Notes: a model not told the origin generated them from the letters alone. DNA of 36,222 bases from Candidatus Sulfotelmatobacter sp. (GCA_025928375.1 JAICJP010000005.1:1-36222); one strand, 5' to 3'. Positions 17,173-25,965 are shown, counted from the stretch's first letter. Made by a program: numbers and translations.

Positions 17173-20037
17173 ATGTCAATCTCACGCAAATCTGGTCAGA
17201 TATTGTCTTGGCTCGTCGTTTTTCTGGCTATATCCGCCGGTTACCTCTACGCGCTTCCCCAGCCCAACATCTTCTATGCCCTGATCGTTGCTCTGCACGC
17301 GGCTGCAGGCGTGCTGGCAACGATCCTGATAATTCCGGCGCTGTTTCGATTATTCCGCAACGGGAGCGTAGCGGCCAAGGCAGGCTGGTTGCTGATCGCG
17401 GCTGGAGCGTTGCTGGGCATCGTGCTCATCAAGACAGGAACGCCTCGGAGCGAGTGGAACAAGCTGTACTTCCATATCATTCTTTCACTCGGGGGAATTG
17501 GACTACTGGCGGCGGACTGGTGGGGCAGACGCCGCCGCTGGGAATCCGGTGCAGGATCGAAAATTGTTGCCGGAGCCGTCCGGATGGTGCTGTGCCTGGC
17601 AGTTCTTGCCATCATCGGCTACGGCGCGCATTACGTCCGCCAGAGCTGGGAATCGCGCAACCGGATACAGAATCCCGCGATGCCGCCCGGGACCATGAAT
17701 GGCGAGGGTGACGGTCCGCAAGGCGATTTCTTTCCCAGTTCGGCGCAGGTTTACGGCAAACAAAAAATTCCCAGCAAGTTCTTCATGGAGTCCGATTCCT
17801 GCAAGCGCTGCCACGAGGACATTTACAACCAGTGGTACAGTTCGGCCCATCATTTCTCTTCGTTCAACAACCAGTGGTATCGCAAGTCGATCGAATACAT
17901 GCAGGACACCATTGGCACCAAGCCTTCCAAATGGTGCGGGGGATGTCACGATCCCGCGGTGCTGTATGCCGGATTAATGGATACCCCCATCAAGCAGATC
18001 GTGCATCGACCGGAATCGCAGGCCGGGCTCGGTTGCATGATGTGTCATTCTATCGCGCATGTGAAAAGCACCATGGGGCAAGGCGATTTTTATCTGGAAT
18101 ATCCCAAGCTGCATGAGTTGGCGGCGACCAAGAATCCGGTTATGCGGAGCTTGCACGATTTCCTGATCAACCTCAATCCCGAGCCGCACCGGCGCGTTTT
18201 CTTGAAGCCGTTCATGCGCGATCAAACCCCGGAGTTCTGCTCCTCCTGCCACAAGGTACACCTGGATGTTCCGGTGAACGACTACCGCTGGCTGCGCGGG
18301 TTTAATGAGTATGACAATTGGCAGGCCAGCGGAGTTTCTGGGCAAGGCGCGCGCTCGTTCTACTATCCCCCGAAGCCGGCCCAGTGCGCCGACTGCCACA
18401 TGCCGCTGGAATCCTCGAAGGACATGGGGAACGTCAATGGATTCGTGCACTCTCATCGCTTCCCGGCCGCCAATACCGCTGTGCCTACCGCGAACCAGGA
18501 TGCGGCGCAACTCAAGCTGACCGAAGATTTCCTGAAGAACGGGCAGATGAGCGTGGATATTTTTGCGTTGTCGCCCGCGCAAGCTCCACTGAAACCCGGA
18601 GCGGTTTCGCAATCCGACATGTCCACGACCTTCGCGGTGGGCGAGGAAGCCGAGAGCAAAGTGACAGGGGAGAGCGCAGGTGAAGTCGCGCCCATCACTG
18701 CTCCGCTGAATCGCGTGCAGCCGTCGTTGCGCCGGGGCGACACGGTTCGAGTGGATGTGGTGGTGCGCACCAAAAAAGTCGGACACTTTTTCCCCGGCGG
18801 CACAGTGGATGCCTACGATACGTGGCTCGAGTTAAAGGGCACCGACGACAAGGGACAGACCATCTTCTGGAGCGGAATGGTCGAGAATAACGGTAATGGC
18901 CCGGTAGAAAAGGGAGCGCATTTCTACCGCTCGCTGCAGATCGACGCGCACGGCAATCCCATTAACAAGCGGAACGCATGGGCCACTCGCGCCACGGTGT
19001 ACGTTCGCCTGATCCCCCCGGGCGCCGCTGACACCGTGCATTATCGCGTGCACATCCCGGAGAATGCCGGGAACAAGATCACGTTCCATGCACGGCTGTG
19101 CTATCGCAAGTTCACCTGGTATGGAACGCATGAAGCCTTCGCTGGCGTGCCTGATCCCAGCAAACCGAACGCCGTTGCTCCCGATTACGACGATCGTCCG
19201 ACCCTCTTCACGGCGTCCCTGAGCGGAGTTTCGGCTAAAGATGAGAAGATTCCCGAACTGCCCATTGTTGCCCTCGCGGAAGACGAAGTCACGCTCCCTG
19301 TCGTGGCTCATGCTGCGCCCGCGGCCCAACCCAAGACGATGGTGAAGAAAGAAGAGTGGCAACGCTGGAATGACTATGGCATCGGCCTGTTCCTGCAGGG
19401 AGACTTGAAGGGCGCGGCTGCGGCTTTTCAGAAAATCACGGAGGCGGACCCGAGCAATCCCGATGGCTGGGTGAACATTGGTCGCTGTGCTGTGCAGGAA
19501 GGAGACATGGCGCGGGCGCGAACCGTTCTGGAGAAGGCGCTGCAACTCTCTCCCAAACTTGCTCGCGCGAATTTCTTCTATGCCAAGGTGCTCCGCTCTG
19601 ACGGCAACTACGAAGATGCGGCCGCTCGATTGCGCGCGGTGCTCGAGCAATATCCGCGCGATCGCGTAGCGCTGAATGATCTCGGGCGCATTCTGTTCCT
19701 GCAGCGCAAATACGATGAAGCAGTGAAAGTTCTGGAAGGAGTATTGGCCATCGATCCCGAAGACCTGCAGGCGCACTACAACCTGATGCTCTGCTACAAC
19801 GGCATGGGGAAGGAGAAGTTGGCCAAAGAGCACGAGGCCCGTTACTTGCGATTCAAAGCCGACGAGGCATCGCAGGCCATAACCGGCCCCTATCGCCAGC
19901 TTCATCCAGAAGACAACAACGAGAGACAGCAGGTGCATGAGCACGTCTCCGTGCCATTAGCGAACCATGGAGGGACAGCCGCCGCGGCTTTCCGGCCGGG
20001 CGAAGCCCGGTTAGCTTCTGCCGGAGCATCGAAATAG
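17173..20037 (+). CDS. Membrane-anchored pentahaem cytochrome c with C-terminal TPRs
   Basis: A ~954-residue protein. The N-terminal ~150 residues hold about five hydrophobic helices, which would put the rest in the periplasm. Five CXXCH haem-binding motifs follow: CKRCH (Cys210), CGGCH (255), CMMCH (288), CSSCH (356) and CADCH (405). The first is followed by 'IYNQWYSSAHH', as in cytochrome c554-like proteins. Residues ~430-700 look like a beta-rich domain ('RRGDTVRVDVVVRTKKVGHFFPGG'), and ~725-900 hold four to five TPRs ('DGWVNIGRCAVQEGDMARARTVLEKALQLSP'). The ATG at 17173 is preferred over a TTG at 17128, as it leads directly to the first helix. The next gene starts immediately after its stop. 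A role in periplasmic electron transfer is inferred from the haem motifs; donor and acceptor are unknown. Confidence 0.88.
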   Translation: MSISRKSGQILSWLVVFLAISAGYLYALPQPNIFYALIVALHAAAGVLATILIIPALFRLFRNGSVAAKAGWLLIAAGALLGIVLIKTGTPRSEWNKLYFHIILSLGGIGLLAADWWGRRRRWESGAGSKIVAGAVRMVLCLAVLAIIGYGAHYVRQSWESRNRIQNPAMPPGTMNGEGDGPQGDFFPSSAQVYGKQKIPSKFFMESDSCKRCHEDIYNQWYSSAHHFSSFNNQWYRKSIEYMQDTIGTKPSKWCGGCHDPAVLYAGLMDTPIKQIVHRPESQAGLGCMMCHSIAHVKSTMGQGDFYLEYPKLHELAATKNPVMRSLHDFLINLNPEPHRRVFLKPFMRDQTPEFCSSCHKVHLDVPVNDYRWLRGFNEYDNWQASGVSGQGARSFYYPPKPAQCADCHMPLESSKDMGNVNGFVHSHRFPAANTAVPTANQDAAQLKLTEDFLKNGQMSVDIFALSPAQAPLKPGAVSQSDMSTTFAVGEEAESKVTGESAGEVAPITAPLNRVQPSLRRGDTVRVDVVVRTKKVGHFFPGGTVDAYDTWLELKGTDDKGQTIFWSGMVENNGNGPVEKGAHFYRSLQIDAHGNPINKRNAWATRATVYVRLIPPGAADTVHYRVHIPENAGNKITFHARLCYRKFTWYGTHEAFAGVPDPSKPNAVAPDYDDRPTLFTASLSGVSAKDEKIPELPIVALAEDEVTLPVVAHAAPAAQPKTMVKKEEWQRWNDYGIGLFLQGDLKGAAAAFQKITEADPSNPDGWVNIGRCAVQEGDMARARTVLEKALQLSPKLARANFFYAKVLRSDGNYEDAAARLRAVLEQYPRDRVALNDLGRILFLQRKYDEAVKVLEGVLAIDPEDLQAHYNLMLCYNGMGKEKLAKEHEARYLRFKADEASQAITGPYRQLHPEDNNERQQVHEHVSVPLANHGGTAAAAFRPGEARLASAGASK

Positions 20038-21804
20038 ATGGGGAACTCCTTTGCCACAGAGACACGGAGCCACAGAGAATTCGTGTTTACTAAATTCCTT
20101 CAGGTCTCTGTCCCCCTGTGCTTCATCATCGTCTGCCTGACTGAAAATGCTCAGGCCCAAATTCACTTCCAGGACATCACCGCGAAAGCCGGCATTCACT
20201 TCACACATAACAACGGCGCTTTCGGAAAGAAGTGGCTCCCCGAAACCATGGGGCCGGGCTGCGCGTTCATCGACTACGACAATGACGGCTATCCTGACAT
20301 TTTGCTGGTGAACGGGACAGACTTCTCCGGACATCCGCATGCCGGCACGACCACGCCCAAGCTCTATCACAACAATCACGACGGGACCTTCACCGACGTG
20401 ACTCGCCGTGCGGGACTAGCGATCCCGCTATTCGGCTTCGGAGTTGCGATCGGTGACTACGACAACGATGGCTTCGACGACATCTTCATTTCTGCGCTCG
20501 GCCAGAGCCATCTGTTTCACAACAACGGAAACGGCACCTTTACGGAGATGACGAAGTCCGCCGGCATGTGGGGTCCGAATGAATTCTCTACCAGCGCTGT
20601 CTGGGTGGATTACGATCGCGACAGCAAACTTGACCTGGTAGTCGCCAATTATGTGCAATGGAGCGAACAAGGCGATCTCTACTGCACGGTCGACGGCGCT
20701 CACAAATCCTATTGCACTCCTGAATCCTACAAAGGCACTTCAGTTCGTTTATGGCGCAGCTTGGGCAACGGCAAGTTCGAGGATGCGACGAAAAAGGCAG
20801 GCTTGGGAGACCCGACATCCAAGAGCCTGGGAATTGCCATTCTGGATTACAACGACGACGGCTGGCCGGACATCGTCATCGCTAACGACACGCAACCCAA
20901 CAAGCTCTATGTAAATAAAAAGAATGGCACGTTCGAAGAACGCGGCGTGGCTGCCGGAATCGGCTTCAGCGAAGATGGCGTTGCCCGCGCCGGAATGGGC
21001 ACCGATGCTGCGGACTACGACCGCAGCGGCCATGCCAGCCTGATGATCAGCAACTTCGCCAACCAGATGGTGTCGCTTTACCACAACGAGGGCAATGGAC
21101 TCTTCGTGGACGAAGCTCCTCAGTCAGAAGTGGGTCGCTCGACCCTGGTCACGCTGGGTTTCGGCTGCTTCTTTTTCGATTATGACAATGATGGCTGGCC
21201 CGACATTTTTGTGGCTGATGGACATATCGAGGATCAGATCGAGCGCGTGCAGAAGCGTGTCAGCTACGCTGAGCCGCCCCATCTTTTCCGCAATCTGGGT
21301 GCAGGAAAGTTTACGGAAGTTACAGCGCAGATGGGAAAATCGTTTGCCGCGGCGAAAGTGGCGCGGTCGGCGGCGTACGGCGACATCGATAACGATGGTT
21401 TCCCCGATATCCTGCTCACGACCAACTCGGGTCCTGCATATCTGTTCCACAACGAAGGCGGGCGCAATCACAGCCTGCGCATGAAGCTGATTGGCACAAA
21501 ATCCAACCGCGACGGGATCGGCGCTGTAGTGCGCGTGATCTCCGGGGGCGATAAGCAGTGGAAAATGCTGCGCTCCGGATCGAGTTATCTGTCCCAGAGC
21601 GAATTGACCCTGACGTTCGGACTGGCTGCCCAGACAAAAGCTGACGCGGTAGAAATTCAATGGCCCAGCGGCCAGGTTGACAAGCTCTCCAACGTAAATG
21701 CGGGACAAACCGTAACAGTAGAGGAAGGGAAGGGAATCGTCGGCAATCGACCCTATTCGACGCCGCGTGTTGCCGCAAAGCAGCAAGTAGCGCGAAATCA
21801 TTAG
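20038..21804 (+). CDS. Exported FG-GAP/UnbV (CRTAC1-type) protein
   Basis: A 588-residue exported protein. The N-terminal hydrophobic stretch (LQVSVPLCFIIVCL followed by ENAQAQ) is a signal peptide. It is followed by FG-GAP/VCBS beta-propeller blades with Ca2+-binding DxDxDG loops: DYDNDGYPD, DYDNDGFDD, DYDRDSKLD, DYNDDGWPD, DYDNDGWPD and DIDNDGFPD. Residues ~475-570 are an ASPIC/UnbV domain ('GIGAVVRVISGGDKQWKMLRSG', 'VEIQWPSGQVDKLSNVNAGQTV'). Its ATG directly follows the cytochrome stop codon, with GGAG 11 nt upstream; a GTG at 20083 is an alternative start. Codons 6-28 are encoded by a repeat element, so the n-region of the signal peptide is repeat-derived. No enzymatic function is known to me; a protein-interaction or scaffold role beside the cytochrome is inferred. 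Confidence 0.88.
   Translation: MGNSFATETRSHREFVFTKFLQVSVPLCFIIVCLTENAQAQIHFQDITAKAGIHFTHNNGAFGKKWLPETMGPGCAFIDYDNDGYPDILLVNGTDFSGHPHAGTTTPKLYHNNHDGTFTDVTRRAGLAIPLFGFGVAIGDYDNDGFDDIFISALGQSHLFHNNGNGTFTEMTKSAGMWGPNEFSTSAVWVDYDRDSKLDLVVANYVQWSEQGDLYCTVDGAHKSYCTPESYKGTSVRLWRSLGNGKFEDATKKAGLGDPTSKSLGIAILDYNDDGWPDIVIANDTQPNKLYVNKKNGTFEERGVAAGIGFSEDGVARAGMGTDAADYDRSGHASLMISNFANQMVSLYHNEGNGLFVDEAPQSEVGRSTLVTLGFGCFFFDYDNDGWPDIFVADGHIEDQIERVQKRVSYAEPPHLFRNLGAGKFTEVTAQMGKSFAAAKVARSAAYGDIDNDGFPDILLTTNSGPAYLFHNEGGRNHSLRMKLIGTKSNRDGIGAVVRVISGGDKQWKMLRSGSSYLSQSELTLTFGLAAQTKADAVEIQWPSGQVDKLSNVNAGQTVTVEEGKGIVGNRPYSTPRVAAKQQVARNH
20053..20121. repeat. CTCTGTGG-type repeat overlapping the 5' coding end
   Basis: 20053-20077 (CCACAGAGACACGGAG-type) and 20101-20121 (GTCTCTGTCCCCCTGTG-type) are imperfectly complementary arms of a widespread style of dispersed repeat. 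Reverse complement of the first arm matches the copy at 21825-21856. It is translated here as 'FATETRSHRE...LQVSVPLC', a signature of such repeats read as protein. Confidence 0.55.
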
Positions 21805-21824
21805 CATCTTCCGTCGCTGAATTC

Positions 21825-21856
21825 CCCTGTGTTCCTGCGTGTCCTCTGTGGTTAAA
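21825..21856. repeat. Second CTCTGTGG-type repeat copy, intergenic
   Basis: CCCTGTGTTCCTGCGTGTCC followed by TCTGTGGTTAAA, in the 63-bp gap before the TPR-FG-GAP gene. It aligns with the reverse complement of 20053-20077, apart from small indels, so the two copies bracket the FG-GAP/UnbV gene in opposite orientation. Confidence 0.55.
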
Positions 21857-21867
21857 TCTTTACCCAG

Positions 21868-24800
21868 ATGAACCTGAAAATCTCCGCCGTCCTGGTTACC
21901 GCCTTACTTGCGGCCTTTGGCCTGCTGTATCCCACGCCTCAAACCAATTCCATCGAAGCCGCTCGCCTGAACAACCTCGGCTGCGCCTACATGAATCAGC
22001 AACTCTTCGAGAAGGGACTGAACGAGTTCCAGAAGGCGCTTCAGGCCGATCCGAAGTTTACGATTGCGCGCCTGAATGAGGGCGTGGCCTATTCGAATTT
22101 GCAGAAGGTAGATGAAGCCAAGGCCGCTCTCGATGACGCTCTGAAGCAGGATCCCAAGAATCCGAACGCCTGGTATAGCCTCGGCCTGCTGGCCAAGAAC
22201 ATGGGAGACGCACAGGCTTCCATCGACGATTTCAAGCACGTCAGCGAAATTGATCCCAACGACGCCGACACCTGGTACTTCCTGGGCAGCGCTTACGTAC
22301 AGGCCAAGCAGTTTCCGCAGGCCATTGACGCGTTTGAGCATGCGCTGAAAATCAATCCGCTGCATGCTTCGGCAGAATTCGGGTTGTCGCGCGCGTATCA
22401 GCAGTCCTCAGACGTCAGCGACGCCCGCGAGCACTTGAAGAAATTCCAGTACATCACGCAGAACAAGATCGGCGCGCCCATGAGTCTTGCCTACGGCGAG
22501 CAAGGGAAGTACTCGCGTGCAGTGGAGTCGCCGCAAGCTGTCCTGAAAGCCCCCCCTCAGATCAAAGTGCGTTTTGTGGATGTGACGAAGGAAGCCGGAT
22601 TAACTTCGGGGTCTGTTGCTGATCCATCGGACACTTTGGGTACAGGGGCTTGCTTCGTGGATTATGACAATGACGGGAAAATGGACATCTTTCTGCCGGA
22701 CAACGGCGTTCAGGGGATGTCGTTGTTCCACAATGTCGGAGGGGGCAAATTCGAAAATGTGACGGCAAAGGCGGGTCTCGATGTCAGTGTTCACGGCATT
22801 GCTTGCACTGCAGGCGATTATGACAACGATGGTTTCAGCGATCTGGCAGTGACGTCAAAAGACGCTGTCACGTTGCTTCACAACGAACATAACGGCACGT
22901 TCAAGAACGTGGCCGTGTCTGCTGGAATTAAGGGCGCGTGCTGTCCCGCGGGCGTAACTTTTGTCGACTATGACCATGATGGAGATCTGGATTTGTACGT
23001 TGCCAACCGTTCCGGTTCCCTCAGCCAGCATGAAACGGGAAATAGCCGGATGTGGCGCAATAACGGGGATGGGACGTTCACCGACGTTACAGAGGAAACA
23101 GGTTTAGGCGGGAATTCCGGCGCGCACAGTGCGATCGCTACAGACTATAACAATGATCGTGCGATCGATCTGTTTGTAACCAGCAGCGCGCCAGAGATTC
23201 TGGAGAATCCACGCGAGGGGAAGTTCAAAGAACGCCGCCTGTGGCCGGATCCGGTGGGAATGAGCCCCACGGGAGTTTCAATTCTTGATTTTGATCATGA
23301 TGGGTGGATGGATTTCGCATTGACCCATCCCGCCGAGCCGGGCTTAACTCTCTGGCGCAACAACGCTGGGAAATCCTTCGAGCGGGCAGAACTTCCGGAA
23401 ACCAACTGGGTCCGTGCCGGTGGCCTCGCCGCGTTCGACTACGACAACGACGGCTGGGTTGACCTGGTCACTGTCGGCGAGACGAAAGACGGCAAAGGCG
23501 AAATCCGCTTATTCCGCAATCTTGGCCCAGATGGATTCAAAGACGTGAGCGCCGATGTTGGCCTCAATAGTATTCAGCTCAAAGAGCCGCGTGCGATCAT
23601 CACCGGGGACTACGACAATGACGGCGCCACCGACCTGCTCGTCACGCAGAATCATGGTCCCGCCGTTCTCCTGCGCAACGAAGGCGCAACGCAAAATCAC
23701 TGGCTGAAGCTTTCGCTCAAGGGGCTGAACGACAACAAGTCCGCCATCGGCACGAAAGTGGAGGTCTTCTCCGGCGGCAATCGGCAGAAGTTTGAAATCT
23801 ACGGCTCCAACGGCTACCTCGGCCAGAATTCCACCGACATCGTCGTGGGCCTGGGCCAATCGAAGAACGCGGACATTGTTCGCATGCTCTGGCCGAGCGG
23901 CGTGCTGCAGGACGAAGTTGACGAAAATCAGGTTGCCGGTGACAAGCTTCATGAACTTCTTGAAATCGATCGCCGTGGCAGTTCCTGCCCAACGTTGTTC
24001 GCCTGGAACGGCGAGAGGTACGAATTTGTTGCGGATACGCTAGGCGCCGCGGTCGTAGGACACTGGATCGCACCCGGACAACGCGACATTCCGCGCCCAG
24101 TTGAATACATTAAGATTCCGACGGGCCTGCTTCGGGAAAAGTCCGATTCCCATGTCTCGCGAAACCAGCGAGTCATGGGGTACCCCATTCGTGACACCGA
24201 CCAAAATGAGGGTGCCCCACTTCTCGCCGATGTTGCGCGAAGTGGGAATGGCGGCGTTCTGAGCTTCCGGTTCATGGAACCGCTGGAAGAAGCCGTCTAC
24301 CTCGACCGGGTGCGCCTGTTAGCAGTGGATCACCTCGGAGACGAAGACGTCTACCCCAACGAATATTTCGCGTCGAACCCGCCCTATCCGCAATTCAAAG
24401 TCGTAGTGAGCCGCAACGCGCAGCCGCCGGTGGGCGCGTGGGACGAGCACGGCCACAATCTGTTGCCCGATCTGCTGGCGCACAAGTTCGTCGGCGATTT
24501 CGAGATGACCCACTTCCAAGGCTTCGCTGAATCGCACTCTCTCGTGCTTGATTTAGGAGAGCCCTACGGTGGCGGCCCGCTCTGGCTCATGATGCACGGT
24601 GAAATCGAGTACTTCACGGCGAACAGCATGTACGCTGCCGCGCAAGCAAAGTTGGAGCCCATGGCACCTTACGTGGAAGCGCTCGGCGCGGATGGAAAGT
24701 GGAAGCGTGTGATAAATGATCTGGGCTTCCCCGCCGGCGGCCCGCGTACCATGACTGCCGATCTCAGCGGCAAACTTCCTCTGGGCACCAAGAAGATTCG

Positions 24801-25389
24801 CATGACCACGAATCTGCAAATCTACTGGGACAATATCTTGATCAATCGCACGGCGCAGGGGACCCGCGCGCCGAATCACCCACGCTTGCACACGATTCCC
24901 CTGGTGCACGCCGACCTCGAGTTCCACGGCTATCCCTACAAGGTCGAGGGCCTTCCCGCAGGCAATGTTCGATACGTCTACGAGAAGACCAGCGCGACTG
25001 GGCCATATACGCGACCCATTGGCACGTACACAAGGTACGGCAACGTGCTTCCGCTGCTGACCGCCGTCGATGATAAGTTGGCCGTCTTTGGTTCCGGCGA
25101 CGAAGTCCGGCTCGACTTCGATCCCTCAAATCTGCCGGAGTTGCCCAAGGGCTGGGTGCGCGACTATTTCTTCGCCGCAAACGGCTACGAAAAAGATATG
25201 GACTTCTACGCCGCGCGGGGGAACTACGTTGCGCCGCTGCCGTTCCTGAGCATGGGCGACTATCCTTACTCGCCAAAGCAGCATTTTCCAATGGACGACG
25301 CGCACGTGAACTATCTGCTCGAATACAACACGCGGCACATGTCAGGACACGAGCAGCGGGGATACTGGTTCGATTACGGCTCGAAGTGA
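21868..25389 (+). CDS. Exported TPR + FG-GAP + UnbV protein with extra C-terminal region
   Basis: A 1,173-residue protein. Residues 1-27 are a signal peptide or anchor (MNLKISAVLVTALLAAFGLLYP). Residues ~30-205 are five or so TPRs ('AWYSLGLLAKNMGDAQASIDDFKHVSEIDPND'). Residues ~230-605 are FG-GAP/VCBS blades with seven DxDxDG-like loops (for example DYDNDGKMD, DYDHDGDLD, DFDHDGWMD, DYDNDGATD; one is degenerate, DYNNDRAID). Residues ~607-690 are an ASPIC/UnbV domain ending in 'VRMLWPSGVLQDEVDENQ'. The last ~480 residues contain 'LFAWNGERYEFVADTLG' and 'LEEAVYLDRVRLLAVDH' and have no function I recognise. Residues ~760-794 look like an in-frame palindromic insertion. It is third in the cytochrome/UnbV cluster. 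Probably a periplasmic or surface scaffold; function unknown. Confidence 0.87.
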   Translation: MNLKISAVLVTALLAAFGLLYPTPQTNSIEAARLNNLGCAYMNQQLFEKGLNEFQKALQADPKFTIARLNEGVAYSNLQKVDEAKAALDDALKQDPKNPNAWYSLGLLAKNMGDAQASIDDFKHVSEIDPNDADTWYFLGSAYVQAKQFPQAIDAFEHALKINPLHASAEFGLSRAYQQSSDVSDAREHLKKFQYITQNKIGAPMSLAYGEQGKYSRAVESPQAVLKAPPQIKVRFVDVTKEAGLTSGSVADPSDTLGTGACFVDYDNDGKMDIFLPDNGVQGMSLFHNVGGGKFENVTAKAGLDVSVHGIACTAGDYDNDGFSDLAVTSKDAVTLLHNEHNGTFKNVAVSAGIKGACCPAGVTFVDYDHDGDLDLYVANRSGSLSQHETGNSRMWRNNGDGTFTDVTEETGLGGNSGAHSAIATDYNNDRAIDLFVTSSAPEILENPREGKFKERRLWPDPVGMSPTGVSILDFDHDGWMDFALTHPAEPGLTLWRNNAGKSFERAELPETNWVRAGGLAAFDYDNDGWVDLVTVGETKDGKGEIRLFRNLGPDGFKDVSADVGLNSIQLKEPRAIITGDYDNDGATDLLVTQNHGPAVLLRNEGATQNHWLKLSLKGLNDNKSAIGTKVEVFSGGNRQKFEIYGSNGYLGQNSTDIVVGLGQSKNADIVRMLWPSGVLQDEVDENQVAGDKLHELLEIDRRGSSCPTLFAWNGERYEFVADTLGAAVVGHWIAPGQRDIPRPVEYIKIPTGLLREKSDSHVSRNQRVMGYPIRDTDQNEGAPLLADVARSGNGGVLSFRFMEPLEEAVYLDRVRLLAVDHLGDEDVYPNEYFASNPPYPQFKVVVSRNAQPPVGAWDEHGHNLLPDLLAHKFVGDFEMTHFQGFAESHSLVLDLGEPYGGGPLWLMMHGEIEYFTANSMYAAAQAKLEPMAPYVEALGADGKWKRVINDLGFPAGGPRTMTADLSGKLPLGTKKIRMTTNLQIYWDNILINRTAQGTRAPNHPRLHTIPLVHADLEFHGYPYKVEGLPAGNVRYVYEKTSATGPYTRPIGTYTRYGNVLPLLTAVDDKLAVFGSGDEVRLDFDPSNLPELPKGWVRDYFFAANGYEKDMDFYAARGNYVAPLPFLSMGDYPYSPKQHFPMDDAHVNYLLEYNTRHMSGHEQRGYWFDYGSK
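24146..24250. repeat. In-frame palindromic element within a coding sequence
   Basis: The stretch opens with ATTCCCA and closes with TGGGAAT (24243-24249). Between them are three stem structures: CTCGC/GCGAG (24156-24172), the 14-bp perfect palindrome ATGGGGTACCCCAT (24175-24188), and CCCACTTC/GAAGTGGG (24216-24246) with three further pairs inside. It encodes the polar stretch from VSRNQRVMGYPIRD to DVARSGNG, between 'IKIPTGLLREK' and 'LSFRFMEPLEEAVYLDR', two segments that would otherwise read smoothly together. Confidence 0.55.
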
Positions 25390-25401
25390 GCTCTGCGTCG
25401 C

Positions 25402-25689
25402 CTAGAATCCCGAGGGCCATTTCCTGGCTCCGTGCAACATTGCAACGACCTCGATTCGGCTTCTGCGCACGCGGTAGACCACGATAAAGGGCAAAGGCCG
25501 CGGCACGAGTTCTCTGGTTCCCGGGACACGACCGCTGCGTCCTAGCTCCGGATGACGGCCCAGTAACTCGATCGTTGAGAAAATGTGGTCGAGCATGGAA
25601 TCTGCGGCGCTCTGGGATTTTTCCTCGGTCCAAAACTCATGGGCCGAACGCAAATGGCGTGCCGCACGCCTGGTCCACGTAATTTTCAC
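25402..25689 (-). CDS. ParE/RelE-type toxin
   Basis: A ~95-residue RelE/ParE-superfamily toxin: 'WTRRAARHLRSAHEFW', 'IELLGRHPELGRSGRVPGTRELVPRPLPFIVVYRV' and 'IEVVAMLHGARKWP' follow the ParE pattern closely. ParE members poison DNA gyrase while RelE members cleave mRNA; the sequence looks ParE-like, but the target is not proven. Two GTG starts are possible: 25704 (MATPQVKITWT), or 25689 (MKITWT), which gives a GTGA overlap with the antitoxin stop and the usual family N-terminus; I chose the latter. It is cotranscribed after the antitoxin and ends 12 bp from the convergent TPR-FG-GAP gene. Confidence 0.88.
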   Translation of the reverse strand: MKITWTRRAARHLRSAHEFWTEEKSQSAADSMLDHIFSTIELLGRHPELGRSGRVPGTRELVPRPLPFIVVYRVRRSRIEVVAMLHGARKWPSGF

Positions 25690-25928
25690 TTGCGGCGTCG
25701 CCACTTGGACGCCATTGCTTTGACCTTATCGTGACTGACCAGTGCGCCTGCATCCGCTTCGGCAATTCCAGCCTCGATCTGTTCCAGGTGCCAGCGTTGG
25801 GTATCGAGGTATGCGTCGACAGCTTCACTCAGCAAGTACGTTCGATCCCGGGCCAGCGAGTCGGCGAGTGCATCGAGAGCGGCAACTTTATCTGGAGGCA
25901 GGCGAAAGCTAACTATTTGCTTGTCCAT
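25686..25928 (-). CDS. Ribbon-helix-helix (CopG/ParD-like) antitoxin
   Basis: An 80-residue antitoxin with an N-terminal ribbon-helix-helix DNA-binding domain ('QIVSFRLPPDKVAALDALADSLARDRTYLLSEAVDAYL') and a polar C-terminal tail that would bind the toxin ('IAEADAGALVSHDKVKAMASKW'). It lies before the toxin, as in parDE-type modules, and the two reading frames overlap at the stop codon. Its promoter is embedded in an inverted repeat at 25938-25962, the expected autoregulatory operator. Confidence 0.9.
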   Translation of the reverse strand: MDKQIVSFRLPPDKVAALDALADSLARDRTYLLSEAVDAYLDTQRWHLEQIEAGIAEADAGALVSHDKVKAMASKWRRRK

Positions 25929-25936
25929 ATGCCTAT

Positions 25937-25965
25937 ATAATACGATGAATTACCTCGTATTACAA
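25937..25965 (-). promoter_or_regulatory. Toxin-antitoxin promoter within a palindromic operator
   Basis: On the - strand, -35 TTGTAA (25965-25960), a 17-nt spacer and -10 TATTAT (25942-25937). An 8-bp perfect inverted repeat TAATACGA/TCGTATTA (25938-25945 and 25955-25962, 9-nt spacer) covers both boxes, so RHH binding would block RNA polymerase. The ATG (25928) is only 9 nt past the -10 box, so the transcript would be leaderless or nearly so. Confidence 0.65.

Noticed and set aside
18832-19944. 370-codon open frame antisense to the cytochrome gene
   Set aside because: Complement of the haem/TPR protein's codons; no recognisable motif and no ribosome-binding site.
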